A stretch of 64,000 nt of DNA from Vibrio kanaloae (GTDB lineage: Bacteria; Pseudomonadota; Gammaproteobacteria; Enterobacterales; Vibrionaceae): contig NZ_AP025497.1 of the NCBI RefSeq assembly GCF_024347535.1, forward strand, positions 3,110,146-3,174,145, given 5' to 3'. Each line of letters starts with the position of its first letter. Position 1 is the stretch's first letter. This document shows, one piece after another, positions 1 to 13,820 of this stretch. The notes beneath the pieces are model-generated. The model was not told the origin of the DNA and ran no database searches. It worked only from the letters and a program-made list of their open reading frames with translations. Position numbers and translations under genes: made by a program.

Positions 1-1112
1 AGCTCAACACCGGCACGAACCATAGCAACCATTAGGATACCGTTGTCGAAGTACTCTTGCTCTGAGATTTCTACGTCAGAAGCTGGGTAGTTTTCGAATG
101 CCGTTTCGCCTGTCTCTTCACGCCAGCCTAGTAGGTTCACATCATCGTTCGCCCAGTCAGCCATCATAGTGCTAGAGAAGTGACCAGAAATGATGTCATC
201 CATGTGCTTGTTGTAAAGCGGACGCATTAGATCTTTCAGCTCTTCAGAAAGCTCAAACGCTTTAACTTTAGCAGGGTTAGATAGACGATCCATCATGTGA
301 GTGACACCACCGAACTTAAGTGCTTCGGTAATCGTTTCCCAACCGTATTGTAGAAGTTTCCCTGCATAGCCTGGTTCGATACCATCGGCAATCATCTTCT
401 CGTAAGATACGATAGAACCTGCTTGTAGCATGCCACATAGAATGGTTTGCTCACCCATAAGGTCAGATTTAACTTCCGCTACGAATGAAGATTCTAGACA
501 ACCTGCACGGTGACCACCTGTACCAGCAGCCCAAGCTTTAGCGATATCCCAGCCTTCGCCCTTAGGGTCATTTTCTGGGTGAACCGCGATCAATGTTGGA
601 ACACCGAAGCCACGCTTGTACTCTTCACGTACTTCAGAGCCTGGGCACTTAGGTGCAACCATTACAACGGTAAGGTCAGCACGTAATTGCATGCCTTCTT
701 CAACAACGTTGAAACCATGAGAGTAACCAAGAGCAGCACCTTGTTTCATTAGAGGCATTACTGTCTCAACAACATTAGTGTGTTGCTTATCAGGAGTAAG
801 GTTAATCACTAGGTCTGCTTGAGGGATTAACGTTTCGTAGCTACCAACTGCAAAGCCGTTTTCGTCAGCGTTCTTGAATGATTGACGCTTCTCATCAATT
901 GCCGCTTGGCGTAGAGCGTAAGATACATCTAGACCAGAATCACGCATGTTTAGACCTTGGTTCAGGCCTTGAGCACCACAGCCAACAATGACGATCTTCT
1001 TACCTTCAAGGTATTCAACTTCAGTCGTAAATTCTTCACGATCCATGAAACGGCAGCGACCTAATTGGTCTAGTTGCTCACGAAGGTTTAATGTATTGAA
1101 ATAGTTAGCCAT
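1..1112 (-). CDS. ilvC: Ketol-acid reductoisomerase IlvC (3' end cut off by window edge)
   Basis: IlvC converts acetolactate or acetohydroxybutyrate to the dihydroxy acid with NADPH, the second step of valine and isoleucine synthesis, in the cytosol. About 370 N-terminal residues are visible and there is no stop before the left edge. The protein begins [20 protein letters not shown] and has the nucleotide-binding loop [11 protein letters not shown] near residue 45. The visible length already exceeds the short class I enzymes, so this is the long class II form of about 490 residues. The ATG at 1112 follows a good ribosome site (GGAG, about 10 bases upstream). It is divergent from ilvY, the usual arrangement for IlvY-activated, substrate-induced ilvC expression. 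Confidence 0.97.
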   Translation of the reverse strand, partial: MANYFNTLNLREQLDQLGRCRFMDREEFTTEVEYLEGKKIVIVGCGAQGLNQGLNMRDSGLDVSYALRQAAIDEKRQSFKNADENGFAVGSYETLIPQADLVINLTPDKQHTNVVETVMPLMKQGAALGYSHGFNVVEEGMQLRADLTVVMVAPKCPGSEVREEYKRGFGVPTLIAVHPENDPKGEGWDIAKAWAAGTGGHRAGCLESSFVAEVKSDLMGEQTILCGMLQAGSIVSYEKMIADGIEPGYAGKLLQYGWETITEALKFGGVTHMMDRLSNPAKVKAFELSEELKDLMRPLYNKHMDDIISGHFSSTMMADWANDDVNLLGWREETGETAFENYPASDVEISEQEYFDNGILMVAMVRAGVE

Positions 1113-1258
1113 TGTAGGGCACTCCTTTAAAAATAAGTCCGTAAGGTCGATATCTCTCTATCGAATGACTTCATACTAAAACAGACACTCCGTTGCTGAA
1201 AGTGATATATTCACAATTAGTTATTGCAATAAATGCAACATGGAAACGATCGCAGAAC
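1113..1258. promoter_or_regulatory. ilvC-ilvY divergent control region
   Basis: The 146 bases between the two start codons must hold the ilvC promoter and the ilvY promoter. In E. coli, IlvY binds tandem operators in this interval and activates ilvC when acetolactate or acetohydroxybutyrate is present. That control is inferred here from gene order and from one clear inverted repeat, listed separately. Confidence 0.75.
1224..1238. promoter_or_regulatory. Probable IlvY operator half (TTGCA-N5-TGCAA)
   Basis: A perfect 5-bp inverted repeat TTGCA-ATAAA-TGCAA lies 20 bases upstream of the ilvY start. Its T-N11-A shape is typical of LysR-family sites and its position fits autoregulation of ilvY. 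The assignment to IlvY is inferred from position. Confidence 0.6.
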
Positions 1259-2158
1259 ATGAACATAAAGTCTCTACAATTATTTATACATTTATGTGAC
1301 AGCAAGAGTTTCAGCAAAACCGCTGCTGCTATGCACGTCAGTCCTTCAGCGCTGAGTCGTCAGGTACAAAAACTTGAAGAGGAGACGGGGCAAGAATTGC
1401 TTATCAGAGACAACCGCAGTGTTGATCTCACCCCAGCAGGCAAACACCTATTGCCTGTTGCATTGAGCATTGTTGGAGAGTGGCAGCAATATAACCTTCA
1501 TCTAAAAGGTGGAGAGCAGGAACTTAAAGGGGAAATTCGCATATTTTGCTCAGTAACGGCTAGTTATAGTCATCTTCCTGAGCTAATAACTGAATTCAGG
1601 GCAATTCATCCCTATATTGAATTCAAGCTATCTACTGGTGATCCAGCTCAATCCATCGATAAGATATTGAATGATGAGGCGGATATTGCGATCTCTGCGA
1701 AGCCAGACATCCTTCCTTCAAGATTAGAATTCGAAACCATCAGTGATATTCCACTATCAGTTATTATTCCATCCGGTGTCAGTAGCTTTAGCCAACAATT
1801 GCAATCTGACAAACCCAAATGGAATGCAATACCTTTTATAATCCCTGAAGCTGGTACAGCGCGTGACCGAGCCAATACATGGTTCAAAAAAATGAAGATA
1901 AAGCCCAATATTTACGCTCAGGTGTCAGGCCATGAGGCGATTGTAAGTATGGTTGCACTAGGTTGTGGAGTCGGTATTGCTCCAGATGTCGTCATCAACA
2001 ACAGTCCTGTACGTGACAAAGTAGACCGCTTAAAGATAGAGCCAATCAAACCATTTGAACTAGGGGTGTGCTGTAAGCGCGCGCAATTAGAAAACCCATT
2101 AATTAGAGCATTTTGGCAGGTCGCCGAAGGAAAATACCTGCAGACTAGTTATCTATAA
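1259..2158 (+). CDS. ilvY: LysR-family activator IlvY of ilvC
   Basis: A 299-residue LysR-type regulator. The winged helix-turn-helix covers roughly residues 1-60 (FSKTAAAMHVSPSALSRQVQ), followed by a substrate-binding co-inducer domain from about residue 90. A longer frame starts at a TTG at 1193, but the start at 1259 (MNIKSLQLF) fits the family N-terminus and the length of E. coli IlvY (297). It is divergent from ilvC, which identifies it among LysR proteins. By analogy it binds acetolactate or acetohydroxybutyrate and switches on ilvC. A terminator follows directly. Confidence 0.93.
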   Translation: MNIKSLQLFIHLCDSKSFSKTAAAMHVSPSALSRQVQKLEEETGQELLIRDNRSVDLTPAGKHLLPVALSIVGEWQQYNLHLKGGEQELKGEIRIFCSVTASYSHLPELITEFRAIHPYIEFKLSTGDPAQSIDKILNDEADIAISAKPDILPSRLEFETISDIPLSVIIPSGVSSFSQQLQSDKPKWNAIPFIIPEAGTARDRANTWFKKMKIKPNIYAQVSGHEAIVSMVALGCGVGIAPDVVINNSPVRDKVDRLKIEPIKPFELGVCCKRAQLENPLIRAFWQVAEGKYLQTSYL

Positions 2159-2190
2159 GTGATAACAAGCTGGTGTGGAGTCACAGGTAA

Positions 2191-2216
2191 AGAGCACGTT
2201 AGTGCTCTTTTTGTTT
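2191..2216 (+). terminator. Intrinsic terminator of ilvY
   Basis: A 7-bp stem AGAGCAC / GTGCTCT with a GTTA loop is followed by a T-rich tail, 33 bases after the ilvY stop. Confidence 0.85.
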
Positions 2217-2233
2217 TGCTAAACGACAGATAT

Positions 2234-2266
2234 GAAAAAAGCCCGCTGATTTCTCAGCGGGCTTTT
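2234..2266 (-). terminator. Intrinsic terminator of the rRNA operon
   Basis: A perfect 9-bp stem GCCCGCTGA / TCAGCGGGC is flanked by an A-run and a T-run, so it can work in both directions. It lies just beyond tRNA-Ser and ends the minus-strand rRNA transcript. It also backs up the ilvY terminator. Confidence 0.9.
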
Positions 2267-2272
2267 TAATGG

Positions 2273-2363
2273 TGGTGGAGGGATAGGGATTTGAACCCTA
2301 GAACCGCTATTAACGGTTGCCGGTTTTCAAGACCGGTGCTTTCGACCACTCAGCCATCCCTCC
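2273..2363 (-). tRNA. tRNA-Ser (anticodon TGA)
   Basis: A 91-base gene with a long variable arm, as in class II tRNAs. The anticodon loop reads CTTGAAA and the acceptor stem GGAGGGA/TCCCTCC is perfect. CCA is encoded at the 3' end. The discriminator base is A rather than the G of E. coli serine tRNAs. It lies about 105 bases beyond 5S and before the operon terminator, so it is a distal tRNA of the rRNA operon. Confidence 0.95.
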
Positions 2364-2438
2364 AAAAAATTGTCATCAACAGATTAGTACACTGTAGATG
2401 TTGTTACATGTATACACAGGTAACGATACCTTTTTGTC

Positions 2439-2458
2439 TTCACTTTCAAAAAAGTGAA
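2439..2458. repeat. TTCACTTT hairpin, spacer copy 1
   Basis: TTCACTTT-caaa-AAAGTGAA is an 8-bp hairpin between tRNA-Ser and 5S. The same hairpin recurs at 5674-5691 and 5910-5927 within the same rRNA operon. Confidence 0.7.
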
Positions 2459-2467
2459 AATAAATAA

Positions 2468-2587
2468 GAGCCTGGCGATGTCCTACTCTCACATGGGGAA
2501 GCCCCACACTACCATCGGCGCTATTGTGTTTCACTACTGAGTTCGGCATGGAGTCAGGTGGGTCCACAATGCTATGGTCGCCAAGCA
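2468..2587 (-). rRNA. rrf: 5S ribosomal RNA
   Basis: About 120 bases beginning TGCTTGGCGACCATAGC and ending with CGCCAGG, which pairs with the 5' end. It is the third rRNA of the operon, downstream of 23S. The ends are placed by comparison with E. coli and could be off by a few bases. Confidence 0.95.
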
Positions 2588-2723
2588 AATTCTGTTTAAT
2601 TGACGCCTCTGCGACAATTAATAATTCGGAAAGCTGTTTCTCTATTCAATAGAGTAATAAAAGTCTCTTCAAACGCATTCAAGGTCTGTTTCTTTGAGTC
2701 CACAAAACCCCTTGGGTGTTGTA

Positions 2724-5615
<2,892 letters not shown>

Positions 5616-5673
5616 ATACAACCCGAAAGGGTCTTGTGTATGATACAAATTTGCTTTCACTTTCCTTTTTATT

Positions 5674-5691
5674 TTCACTTTTAAAAGTGAA
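5674..5691. repeat. TTCACTTT hairpin, spacer copy 2
   Basis: TTCACTTTTAAAAGTGAA is a perfect 18-base palindrome about 60 bases upstream of 23S in the transcript. Confidence 0.7.
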
Positions 5692-5909
5692 GACAAAGCG
5701 GGAGTGAAGACAAAAAGCAACCAAGGTTTTTGGTTGTCATCAAGAAGGGTTAATTCTCAACGACTGTTTGCCGGACTCAATTGTGATTCAAACTAAGTTT
5801 GAATCGAATACAAGACACTTGAATGTGTTTGTTGTGTTTATCTAATAAAAGATAAACATTGAGAACTTTTAAATTTGATTAACTTAATCACAGCCTTGAG
5901 CTGTTTGAT

Positions 5910-5927
5910 TTCACTTTTTAAAGTGAA
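5910..5927. repeat. TTCACTTT hairpin, spacer copy 3
   Basis: TTCACTTT-tt-AAAGTGAA lies in the spacer just downstream of boxA in the transcript. Confidence 0.7.
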
Positions 5928-5959
5928 AACCAATTAAGTAATCAGTCAGCTTTCCAAAT

Positions 5960-5971
5960 TGTTAAAGAGCA
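5960..5971 (-). promoter_or_regulatory. boxA antitermination element in the 16S-23S spacer
   Basis: TGCTCTTTAACA on the minus strand is identical to the E. coli rrn boxA, the NusB/NusE binding site. A second copy lies in the leader. Confidence 0.85.
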
Positions 5972-6050
5972 AGAGTTTCTAAACATAAAGCTTTCGAAAC
6001 CATTTTTAAAAGCTCTCATCAGACCATTGTCATCAAAGAACGCTTAAAGA

Positions 6051-6126
6051 TGGTGGGCGATACCGGGCTCGAACCAGTGACCCCCTGCTTGTAAGGCAGG
6101 TGCTCTCCCAACTGAGCTAATCGCCC
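6051..6126 (-). tRNA. tRNA-Val (anticodon TAC)
   Basis: A 76-base cloverleaf with acceptor GGGCGAT/ATCGCCC, anticodon loop CTTACAA and encoded CCA. It is the last of four spacer tRNAs before 23S. Confidence 0.96.
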
Positions 6127-6157
6127 ACGAAAGTTTTAATTCCTTCGTGAGAAAGAA

Positions 6158-6233
6158 TGGTGGAGCTATGCGGGATCGAACCGCAGACCTCCTGCGTGCA
6201 AGGCAGGCGCTCTCCCAGCTGAGCTATAGCCCC
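6158..6233 (-). tRNA. tRNA-Ala (anticodon TGC)
   Basis: A 76-base cloverleaf with anticodon loop CTTGCAC and encoded CCA. Acceptor GGGGCTA/TAGCTCC contains the G3:U70 pair that marks alanine tRNAs. Confidence 0.96.
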
Positions 6234-6258
6234 AATATTTTATTTCCTTGGGAGGAAA

Positions 6259-6334
6259 TGGTGGGTCGTGCAGGATTCGAACCTGCGACCAATTGATTAA
6301 AAGTCAACTGCTCTACCAACTGAGCTAACGACCC
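6259..6334 (-). tRNA. tRNA-Lys (anticodon TTT)
   Basis: A 76-base cloverleaf with anticodon loop CTTTTAA, acceptor GGGTCGT/ACGACCC and encoded CCA. It lies second in the 16S-23S spacer. Confidence 0.96.
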
Positions 6335-6336
6335 AA

Positions 6337-6412
6337 TGGTATCCCGTAGGGGAGTCGAACCCCTGTTACCGCCGTGAAAGGGCGGTGTCCTAGGCCTCTA
6401 GACGAACGGGAC
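6337..6412 (-). tRNA. tRNA-Glu (anticodon TTC)
   Basis: A 76-base cloverleaf with anticodon loop CTTTCAC and encoded CCA. The first acceptor pair is a G:U wobble (GTCCCGT/ACGGGAT). It lies first after 16S, and only two bases separate it from tRNA-Lys. Confidence 0.95.
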
Positions 6413-6535
6413 ACTGCTAATTCATCTCCACTTTCAAAAGTAGAAACAAACTTTGAAGAACTTGGGAGTTCTTCGTCTCTTTGCTTTTCTAAACCTAATC
6501 AATCTGTGTGGACACTCATCGTCAATATCTTCGTA

Positions 6536-8088
<1,553 letters not shown>

Positions 8089-8393
8089 AAGATTTTGTGA
8101 CTCAACGAATACTGACTTCAAAACTAATATTCATTCGAAAATGAACATGTAATTCTAAAGCTATTACCATTCCAACAGAATGGTAATGAATTGACTGTGC
8201 CAAATAACCGAAGTTATTCGTATTGGTCACTCAGTTCATTGAAATCATTGTGTTACCGAAGTAACTGCTATTACGCTCTTTCGAAAAAGAACCAATAACG
8301 TTTTGATATTCATCAACGAGTGCCCACACAGATTGATAGGTTTAAATTGTTAAAGAGCTTTTCCTTTTTGAGCTTCGCTCAAATCGGACGGCC
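8089..8393 (-). other. rRNA leader with boxA
   Basis: About 305 bases of transcribed leader between promoter P2 and 16S, with no gene. A boxA-like element AGCTCTTTAACA is at 8348-8359, with AATTT after it as in the spacer copy. The remainder is A/T-rich and would include the 5' arm of the 16S processing stem. Confidence 0.85.
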
Positions 8394-8421
8394 ATTCTAG
8401 CGATTTAAGTTTTAGTGTCAA
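8394..8421 (-). promoter_or_regulatory. rRNA promoter P2
   Basis: TTGACA (8416-8421), a 16-base spacer and TAGAAT (8394-8399) on the minus strand are followed by a G/C-rich start region GGCCGTCCG. That discriminator is typical of stringently controlled rRNA promoters. Confidence 0.85.
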
Positions 8422-8472
8422 CCACTATTTTCAAAACTTTTTTTCAAGCGTTTAGCTTGGCTAATTTGACCT

Positions 8473-8514
8473 GCTGACACGGGATGGTTTCTATTGAAGC
8501 CATCCCGTGTCAGC
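8473..8514 (-). other. Perfect 15-bp hairpin at the P1 start site
   Basis: GCTGACACGGGATGG (8473-8487) and its exact complement (8500-8514) enclose a 12-base loop. It begins at the predicted first bases of the P1 transcript and has no T-run after it, so it does not look like a terminator. Its role is unknown. Confidence 0.8.
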
Positions 8515-8522
8515 GAGGTGGG

Positions 8523-8550
8523 ATTATAGGGATTTCGATCACACTGGCAA
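8523..8550 (-). promoter_or_regulatory. rRNA promoter P1
   Basis: TTGCCA (8545-8550), a 16-base spacer and a perfect TATAAT (8523-8528) on the minus strand. An A/T-rich stretch upstream (8551-8580) could act as an UP element. P1 and P2 form the usual tandem pair. Confidence 0.85.
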
Positions 8551-8670
8551 GCCCTTTTTGAAGTTTTTCTTACTTTTTTGATTGTTCGAGCATTTTTTGT
8601 TCAAAACACTCCATTTTCACTAGTATTCCCCTTAATTAAGGGCTTAAGGTGCCTATATAAAGGAGGATTT

Positions 8671-9216
8671 ATGAGTTCAATACGCAGTTATAAAGGAATA
8701 TCCCCTCAGATTGGACAAGGTGTCTATATAGATACAAGTTCGGTACTGGTTGGTGATATCAAAATCGGTAACGACTCTAGCGTGTGGCCTTTGGTTGCTG
8801 CTCGAGGGGATGTGAACCACATTCATATTGGAGAGAGAACGAACATCCAAGATGGTAGTGTCTTGCACGTCACCCATAAGAATGCTGAAAACCCTGACGG
8901 TTATCCTCTATTAATAGGTAATGATGTCACTATCGGGCATAAAGTAATGCTGCATGGCTGCACGATTGAAGATCGTGTACTTGTTGGTATGGGAGCTATT
9001 GTGCTGGATGGTGTGGTTATCGAACAAGAAGTAATGATTGGTGCGGGAAGTTTGGTTCCACCTAACAAGGTACTTGAGAGTGGTTATCTCTATGTAGGAA
9101 GCCCAGTTAAGCAAGCACGTCCATTAAATGATAAAGAACGTGCTTTCTTGCAGAAGTCGGCTGACAACTATGTTCAGAATAAAAATGACTATCTAGACTC
9201 TGTGCTTCCTGTTTAA
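8671..9216 (+). CDS. yrdA: Gamma-carbonic-anhydrase-like hexapeptide protein YrdA
   Basis: A 181-residue left-handed beta-helix protein of the gamma carbonic anhydrase / PaaY / YrdA family. Repeating hexapeptides run through most of the chain. His66, His90 and His95 sit where the family's metal ligands are (VLHVTH, IGH, MLHGC). The start at 8671 has an excellent ribosome site (AGGAGG), whereas an upstream in-frame extension to 8578 has none. Carbonic anhydrase activity of YrdA proteins is not firmly established, so the function is a family assignment. It is divergent from the rRNA operon, as next to rrnD in E. coli. Its stop overlaps the stop of the opposing yrdB gene by 4 bases. Confidence 0.9.
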   Translation: MSSIRSYKGISPQIGQGVYIDTSSVLVGDIKIGNDSSVWPLVAARGDVNHIHIGERTNIQDGSVLHVTHKNAENPDGYPLLIGNDVTIGHKVMLHGCTIEDRVLVGMGAIVLDGVVIEQEVMIGAGSLVPPNKVLESGYLYVGSPVKQARPLNDKERAFLQKSADNYVQNKNDYLDSVLPV

Positions 9217-9482
9217 AGCACTTTAATCTGAATTCGATTAGAGGAGTCATACTCCTCTTCTTCTATTAACTCTTCCGCTAGCTCTTCAATATCGAAACGT
9301 AACTCTGAAAAGATAGCTAAAGCTTGATCGCCCTCTTCTATCACTTTACCTGCCAATCGTGATAATTCTTCAATAGATAAGACACATTCGATCAATGCAC
9401 CCGACTGTTGTGCTGGGAAGGTGATAGATTGACTTGCTTCATCCCAATCTTGGATATCCGGAAATAGAATTGATTGATTCAT
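9213..9482 (-). CDS. yrdB: DUF1488-family protein YrdB
   Basis: An 89-residue acidic protein of the DUF1488 family, function unknown. It resembles E. coli YrdB in size and position (between aroE and yrdA). The sequence has a run of acidic residues near the C-terminus (EELAEELIEEEEYDSS). It starts 17 bases after the aroE stop region on the same strand, so it is probably the last gene of the aroE transcript. No signal peptide or membrane segment is seen. Confidence 0.85.
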   Translation of the reverse strand: MNQSILFPDIQDWDEASQSITFPAQQSGALIECVLSIEELSRLAGKVIEEGDQALAIFSELRFDIEELAEELIEEEEYDSSNRIQIKVL

Positions 9483-9499
9483 TTTTTATAAATACCTCA

Positions 9500-10330
9500 T
9501 TACATCTCTAGGTTTTTACGTAATTCTCTTAAAATCTGTTTTGTTCCAGGACGAAGGCCACGCCACAGCATAAAGCTCTCTGCTGCCTGCCCCACTAGCA
9601 TACCCAAACCATCATAAGCAGCATGAACACCGTTATCTAATGCCCATTGATTAAATACTGTGGTTCCAGATCCGTAAACCATGTCATAAACGGCGCTATT
9701 AGAATTGAAAATAGCATCAGACACTTCAGGAATCTGTCCGCTTAGACCAGACGAAGTAGAGTTAATAATGACATCAAAGCCTTCATTAACATCACTTAGC
9801 CCCATCCCCTTGATATTGCCATGCGAAGAAAACATCTCAGCCAGAAGTTCAGCCTTGGAGCTGGTTCGATTAGCGACCACCAGCTGTTGTGGCTTTTGGT
9901 CGAGAAGAGGTTGAATCACCCCTCTCGCAGCACCACCAGCGCCAAGAAGAAGAACGCGAGCTCCTTTTAACGCAACTTGATGTTGAAGCAGGTCTTGAAC
10001 TAAACCCTCGCCATCGGTGTTATCACCAATGATTTCTCCGTCATCGAGCTTCTTAAGTGTGTTTACGGCACCAGCCAATTCAGCCCTCTCAGTTAGGCGA
10101 TTGGCAAACTGATAGGCATCTTCTTTAAAAGGCGCTGTGACATTACATCCTCGACCACCTTCACTGAAAAAGGCTTTCGCAGCAGTGATAAATTCACCAT
10201 GCTCTGGCTGTAATGCTGTATAGGTAAGTTGTTGGCTGGTTTGGCGAGCAAATAATGTGTGAATGAATGGCGATTTGCTTTGCCCAATAGGGTTACCGAA
10301 AACGGCATAACGATCTACTTGCTGTGTCAT
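9500..10330 (-). CDS. aroE: Shikimate dehydrogenase AroE
   Basis: A 276-residue NADP-dependent enzyme that reduces 3-dehydroshikimate to shikimate in aromatic amino-acid synthesis. The substrate site [11 protein letters not shown] is at residues 14-24. The catalytic pair is Lys69 (NVTAPFKE) and Asp106 (NTDGEG). The nucleotide-binding loop GAGGAARG starts at residue 130. Length is normal for the family (about 272). A terminator separates it from hemF upstream, so it may have its own promoter. yrdB follows. Confidence 0.96.
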   Translation of the reverse strand: MTQQVDRYAVFGNPIGQSKSPFIHTLFARQTSQQLTYTALQPEHGEFITAAKAFFSEGGRGCNVTAPFKEDAYQFANRLTERAELAGAVNTLKKLDDGEIIGDNTDGEGLVQDLLQHQVALKGARVLLLGAGGAARGVIQPLLDQKPQQLVVANRTSSKAELLAEMFSSHGNIKGMGLSDVNEGFDVIINSTSSGLSGQIPEVSDAIFNSNSAVYDMVYGSGTTVFNQWALDNGVHAAYDGLGMLVGQAAESFMLWRGLRPGTKQILRELRKNLEM

Positions 10331-10348
10331 ATCCTTACCTAACAGAAA

Positions 10349-10375
10349 TAAAAAAGGTCATCTATATAGATGACC
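10349..10375 (-). terminator. Intrinsic terminator after hemF
   Basis: The perfect 20-base palindrome GGTCATCTATATAGATGACC (10356-10375) is followed on the minus strand by TTTTTTATTT. It lies between hemF and aroE and should end or attenuate the tsaC-hemF transcript. Confidence 0.8.
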
Positions 10376-10404
10376 CTATCACTATCCCTATAAGGAAGGA
10401 AGAA

Positions 10405-11911
<1,507 letters not shown>

Positions 11912-12006
11912 TAATTCTGTTATCGAACTCGCTAAGTGTACAAATTATCATTCACTGTGACTAAAGCTATTTGTTTATAAAATGTATCAATTAACAACTT
12001 AGACTT

Positions 12007-12044
12007 ACGCAAACGTTTTCCTTAAGCAATTTTCCCCGTATAAT
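12007..12044 (+). promoter_or_regulatory. purEK promoter with PurR operator
   Basis: ACGCAAACGTTTTC (12007-12020) matches the PurR consensus. It lies 18 bases upstream of a perfect TATAAT (12039-12044), so it overlaps the -35 region. This predicts repression of purEK by PurR with hypoxanthine or guanine. Confidence 0.85.
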
Positions 12045-12094
12045 GCGCGCAAAATATCTAATCACTAATTAAATCGTACCTGAAGGAGTTTGAG

Positions 12095-12580
12095 ATGACT
12101 GTCGGTATTATCATGGGTTCTAAATCTGATTGGCCAACAATGAAGCTAGCTGCAGAAATGTTGGATCAGTTTGGCGTGGCGTACGAAACAAAAGTGGTTT
12201 CTGCTCACCGCACACCTCAGTTGCTTGCAGACTACGCAACCAGTGCGAAAGAGCGCGGTATTAAAGTGATTATTGCAGGTGCTGGCGGCGCTGCACACCT
12301 TCCAGGTATGGCTGCTGCTTTCACAAGCGTACCTGTTTTGGGTGTTCCCGTTCAGTCTAAAGCACTGAAGGGCATGGACTCGCTGCTTTCTATCGTGCAG
12401 ATGCCAAAAGGTATCGCAGTAGGTACTTTGGCTATCGGTGAAGCTGGCGCTGCCAATGCAGGTATACTAGCAGCTCAAATCATTGGTACACACAATGAAG
12501 AAGTGATGGCGAAAGTCGAAGCGTTCCGCTCTGAGCAAACAGAAACGGTTCTGGCTAATCCAAACCCTGCAGAGGACTAA
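12095..12580 (+). CDS. purE: N5-carboxyaminoimidazole ribonucleotide mutase PurE
   Basis: A 161-residue class I PurE, which moves the carboxyl group of N5-CAIR to give CAIR in purine synthesis. The phosphate-binding [10 protein letters not shown] is at residues 7-16, and SAHRTP contains the catalytic His. Pairing with purK five bases downstream confirms the two-step bacterial route. A strong ribosome site (AAGGAG) precedes it. Transcription starts at the PurR-overlapped promoter just upstream. Confidence 0.97.
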   Translation: MTVGIIMGSKSDWPTMKLAAEMLDQFGVAYETKVVSAHRTPQLLADYATSAKERGIKVIIAGAGGAAHLPGMAAAFTSVPVLGVPVQSKALKGMDSLLSIVQMPKGIAVGTLAIGEAGAANAGILAAQIIGTHNEEVMAKVEAFRSEQTETVLANPNPAED

Positions 12581-12585
12581 TTCCC

Positions 12586-13716
12586 ATGCATGTTCTTGTG
12601 TTAGGCGCGGGCCAACTTGCTCGCATGATGTCCCTAGCGGGGGCACCGCTGAATATTGAAATTTCTGCTTTTGATGTTGGCAGCAAAAATATTGTTCACC
12701 CATTAACGCAAGCGATTCTAGGCAACGGCTTAGACACCGCGATTGAGCGTGCGGACGTCATTACTGCTGAATTCGAACATATCCCTCACGATGTACTTGA
12801 GGTGTGTGAACGCAGTGGTAAGTTCTTACCGACAACAGAAGCAATCAAAGCTGGCGGTGATCGTCGCCTTGAAAAAGCACTGTTAGACGAAGCAAATGTG
12901 AAAAATGCCAAATACTACGTGATTAACTCTCGCGAAGACTTTGACGCTGCGATTGCTCACGTAGGCTTGCCAATGGTCTTGAAGAGCACACTTGGCGGCT
13001 ACGATGGCAAAGGTCAATGGCGCTTAAAGACATTAGACAATGTTGACGCGACTTGGACAGAAATGGCCGAGTGCATTGCCGCAACCAACAACCAAGCCAT
13101 TGTGGCTGAAGAGTTTGTTCCGTTTGACCGCGAAGTATCACTGGTTGGTGCTCGTGGTACCAATGGCGAGATTCAAGTGTATCCACTGGCTGAGAATGTT
13201 CACACCGATGGCGTGTTGAGCTTATCAACAGCCATTGATGACATTGAACTGCAAGAGCAAGCGAAAACCATGTTCACCGCAGTTGCAGAACGTTTGGACT
13301 ACATTGGCGTGCTTGCACTTGAGTTCTTTGATGTTCAAGGTTCACTGCTGGTTAATGAGATTGCACCACGTGTTCATAACTCTGGCCACTGGACGCAACA
13401 AGGCGCAGAGACTTGTCAGTTTGAGAACCACCTACGTGCCGTATGTGGTATGCCACTAGGCAGCACCAAACTGATTCGCCCAACCGCAATGATCAACATT
13501 CTTGGTGAAGATACCCTACCTGAAGATATTCTGGCTCAAGATGGCTGTCATGTTCATTGGTATGGCAAAGAGAAGCGTGCGGGTCGAAAGATGGGCCACA
13601 TTAACGTGAGCGCTGACTACAACGCAGAGCTGCAAAGAGCGTTGTGCTCACTGGCAGACATTCTTGATAAGCAAGCTTACCCTGCTGTGCATGAGTTTGC
13701 TGAGCAGATGAAATAA
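12586..13716 (+). CDS. purK: N5-carboxyaminoimidazole ribonucleotide synthase PurK
   Basis: A 376-residue ATP-grasp enzyme that makes N5-CAIR from AIR, bicarbonate and ATP. An N-terminal dinucleotide-like fold ([12 protein letters not shown], residues 4-15) is followed by the ATP-grasp domain with [14 protein letters not shown] and the metal-binding [20 protein letters not shown]. It is co-transcribed with purE. A strong terminator follows. Length is close to the E. coli enzyme (355). Confidence 0.97.
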   Translation: MHVLVLGAGQLARMMSLAGAPLNIEISAFDVGSKNIVHPLTQAILGNGLDTAIERADVITAEFEHIPHDVLEVCERSGKFLPTTEAIKAGGDRRLEKALLDEANVKNAKYYVINSREDFDAAIAHVGLPMVLKSTLGGYDGKGQWRLKTLDNVDATWTEMAECIAATNNQAIVAEEFVPFDREVSLVGARGTNGEIQVYPLAENVHTDGVLSLSTAIDDIELQEQAKTMFTAVAERLDYIGVLALEFFDVQGSLLVNEIAPRVHNSGHWTQQGAETCQFENHLRAVCGMPLGSTKLIRPTAMINILGEDTLPEDILAQDGCHVHWYGKEKRAGRKMGHINVSADYNAELQRALCSLADILDKQAYPAVHEFAEQMK

Positions 13717-13759
13717 GCCTACATTGGCTTATTGATATAAAAAGTTCATTGGATGTAGA

Positions 13760-13787
13760 AACGGCGCTCATTGAGCGCCGTTTTTTA
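13760..13787 (+). terminator. Terminator of purEK
   Basis: An 11-bp G/C-rich stem AACGGCGCTCA / TGAGCGCCGTT is followed by TTTTTT. It sits between the convergent purK and yrdD. Confidence 0.9.
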
Positions 13788-13820
13788 TTTCTGATCATTC
13801 ACTTACTGTGATTGGTATTA

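Larger units (their letters stand above)
5616..6050 (-). other. Spacer between tRNA-Val and 23S
   Basis: About 435 bases of A/T-rich transcribed spacer with no gene. It holds a boxA antitermination element (5960-5971), two TTCACTTT hairpins, and the 5' arm of the 23S processing stem. The text AGTGAAGACAAA occurs twice near 5685-5715. Confidence 0.85.

Noticed and set aside
1193..1258. TTG start giving a 321-residue IlvY
   Set aside because: It covers the probable operator and adds 22 residues absent from the family; the ATG at 1259 fits.
12923..13228. 101-codon ORF antisense to purK
   Set aside because: Shadow frame of a well-supported gene; composition reflects the reverse strand of purK.
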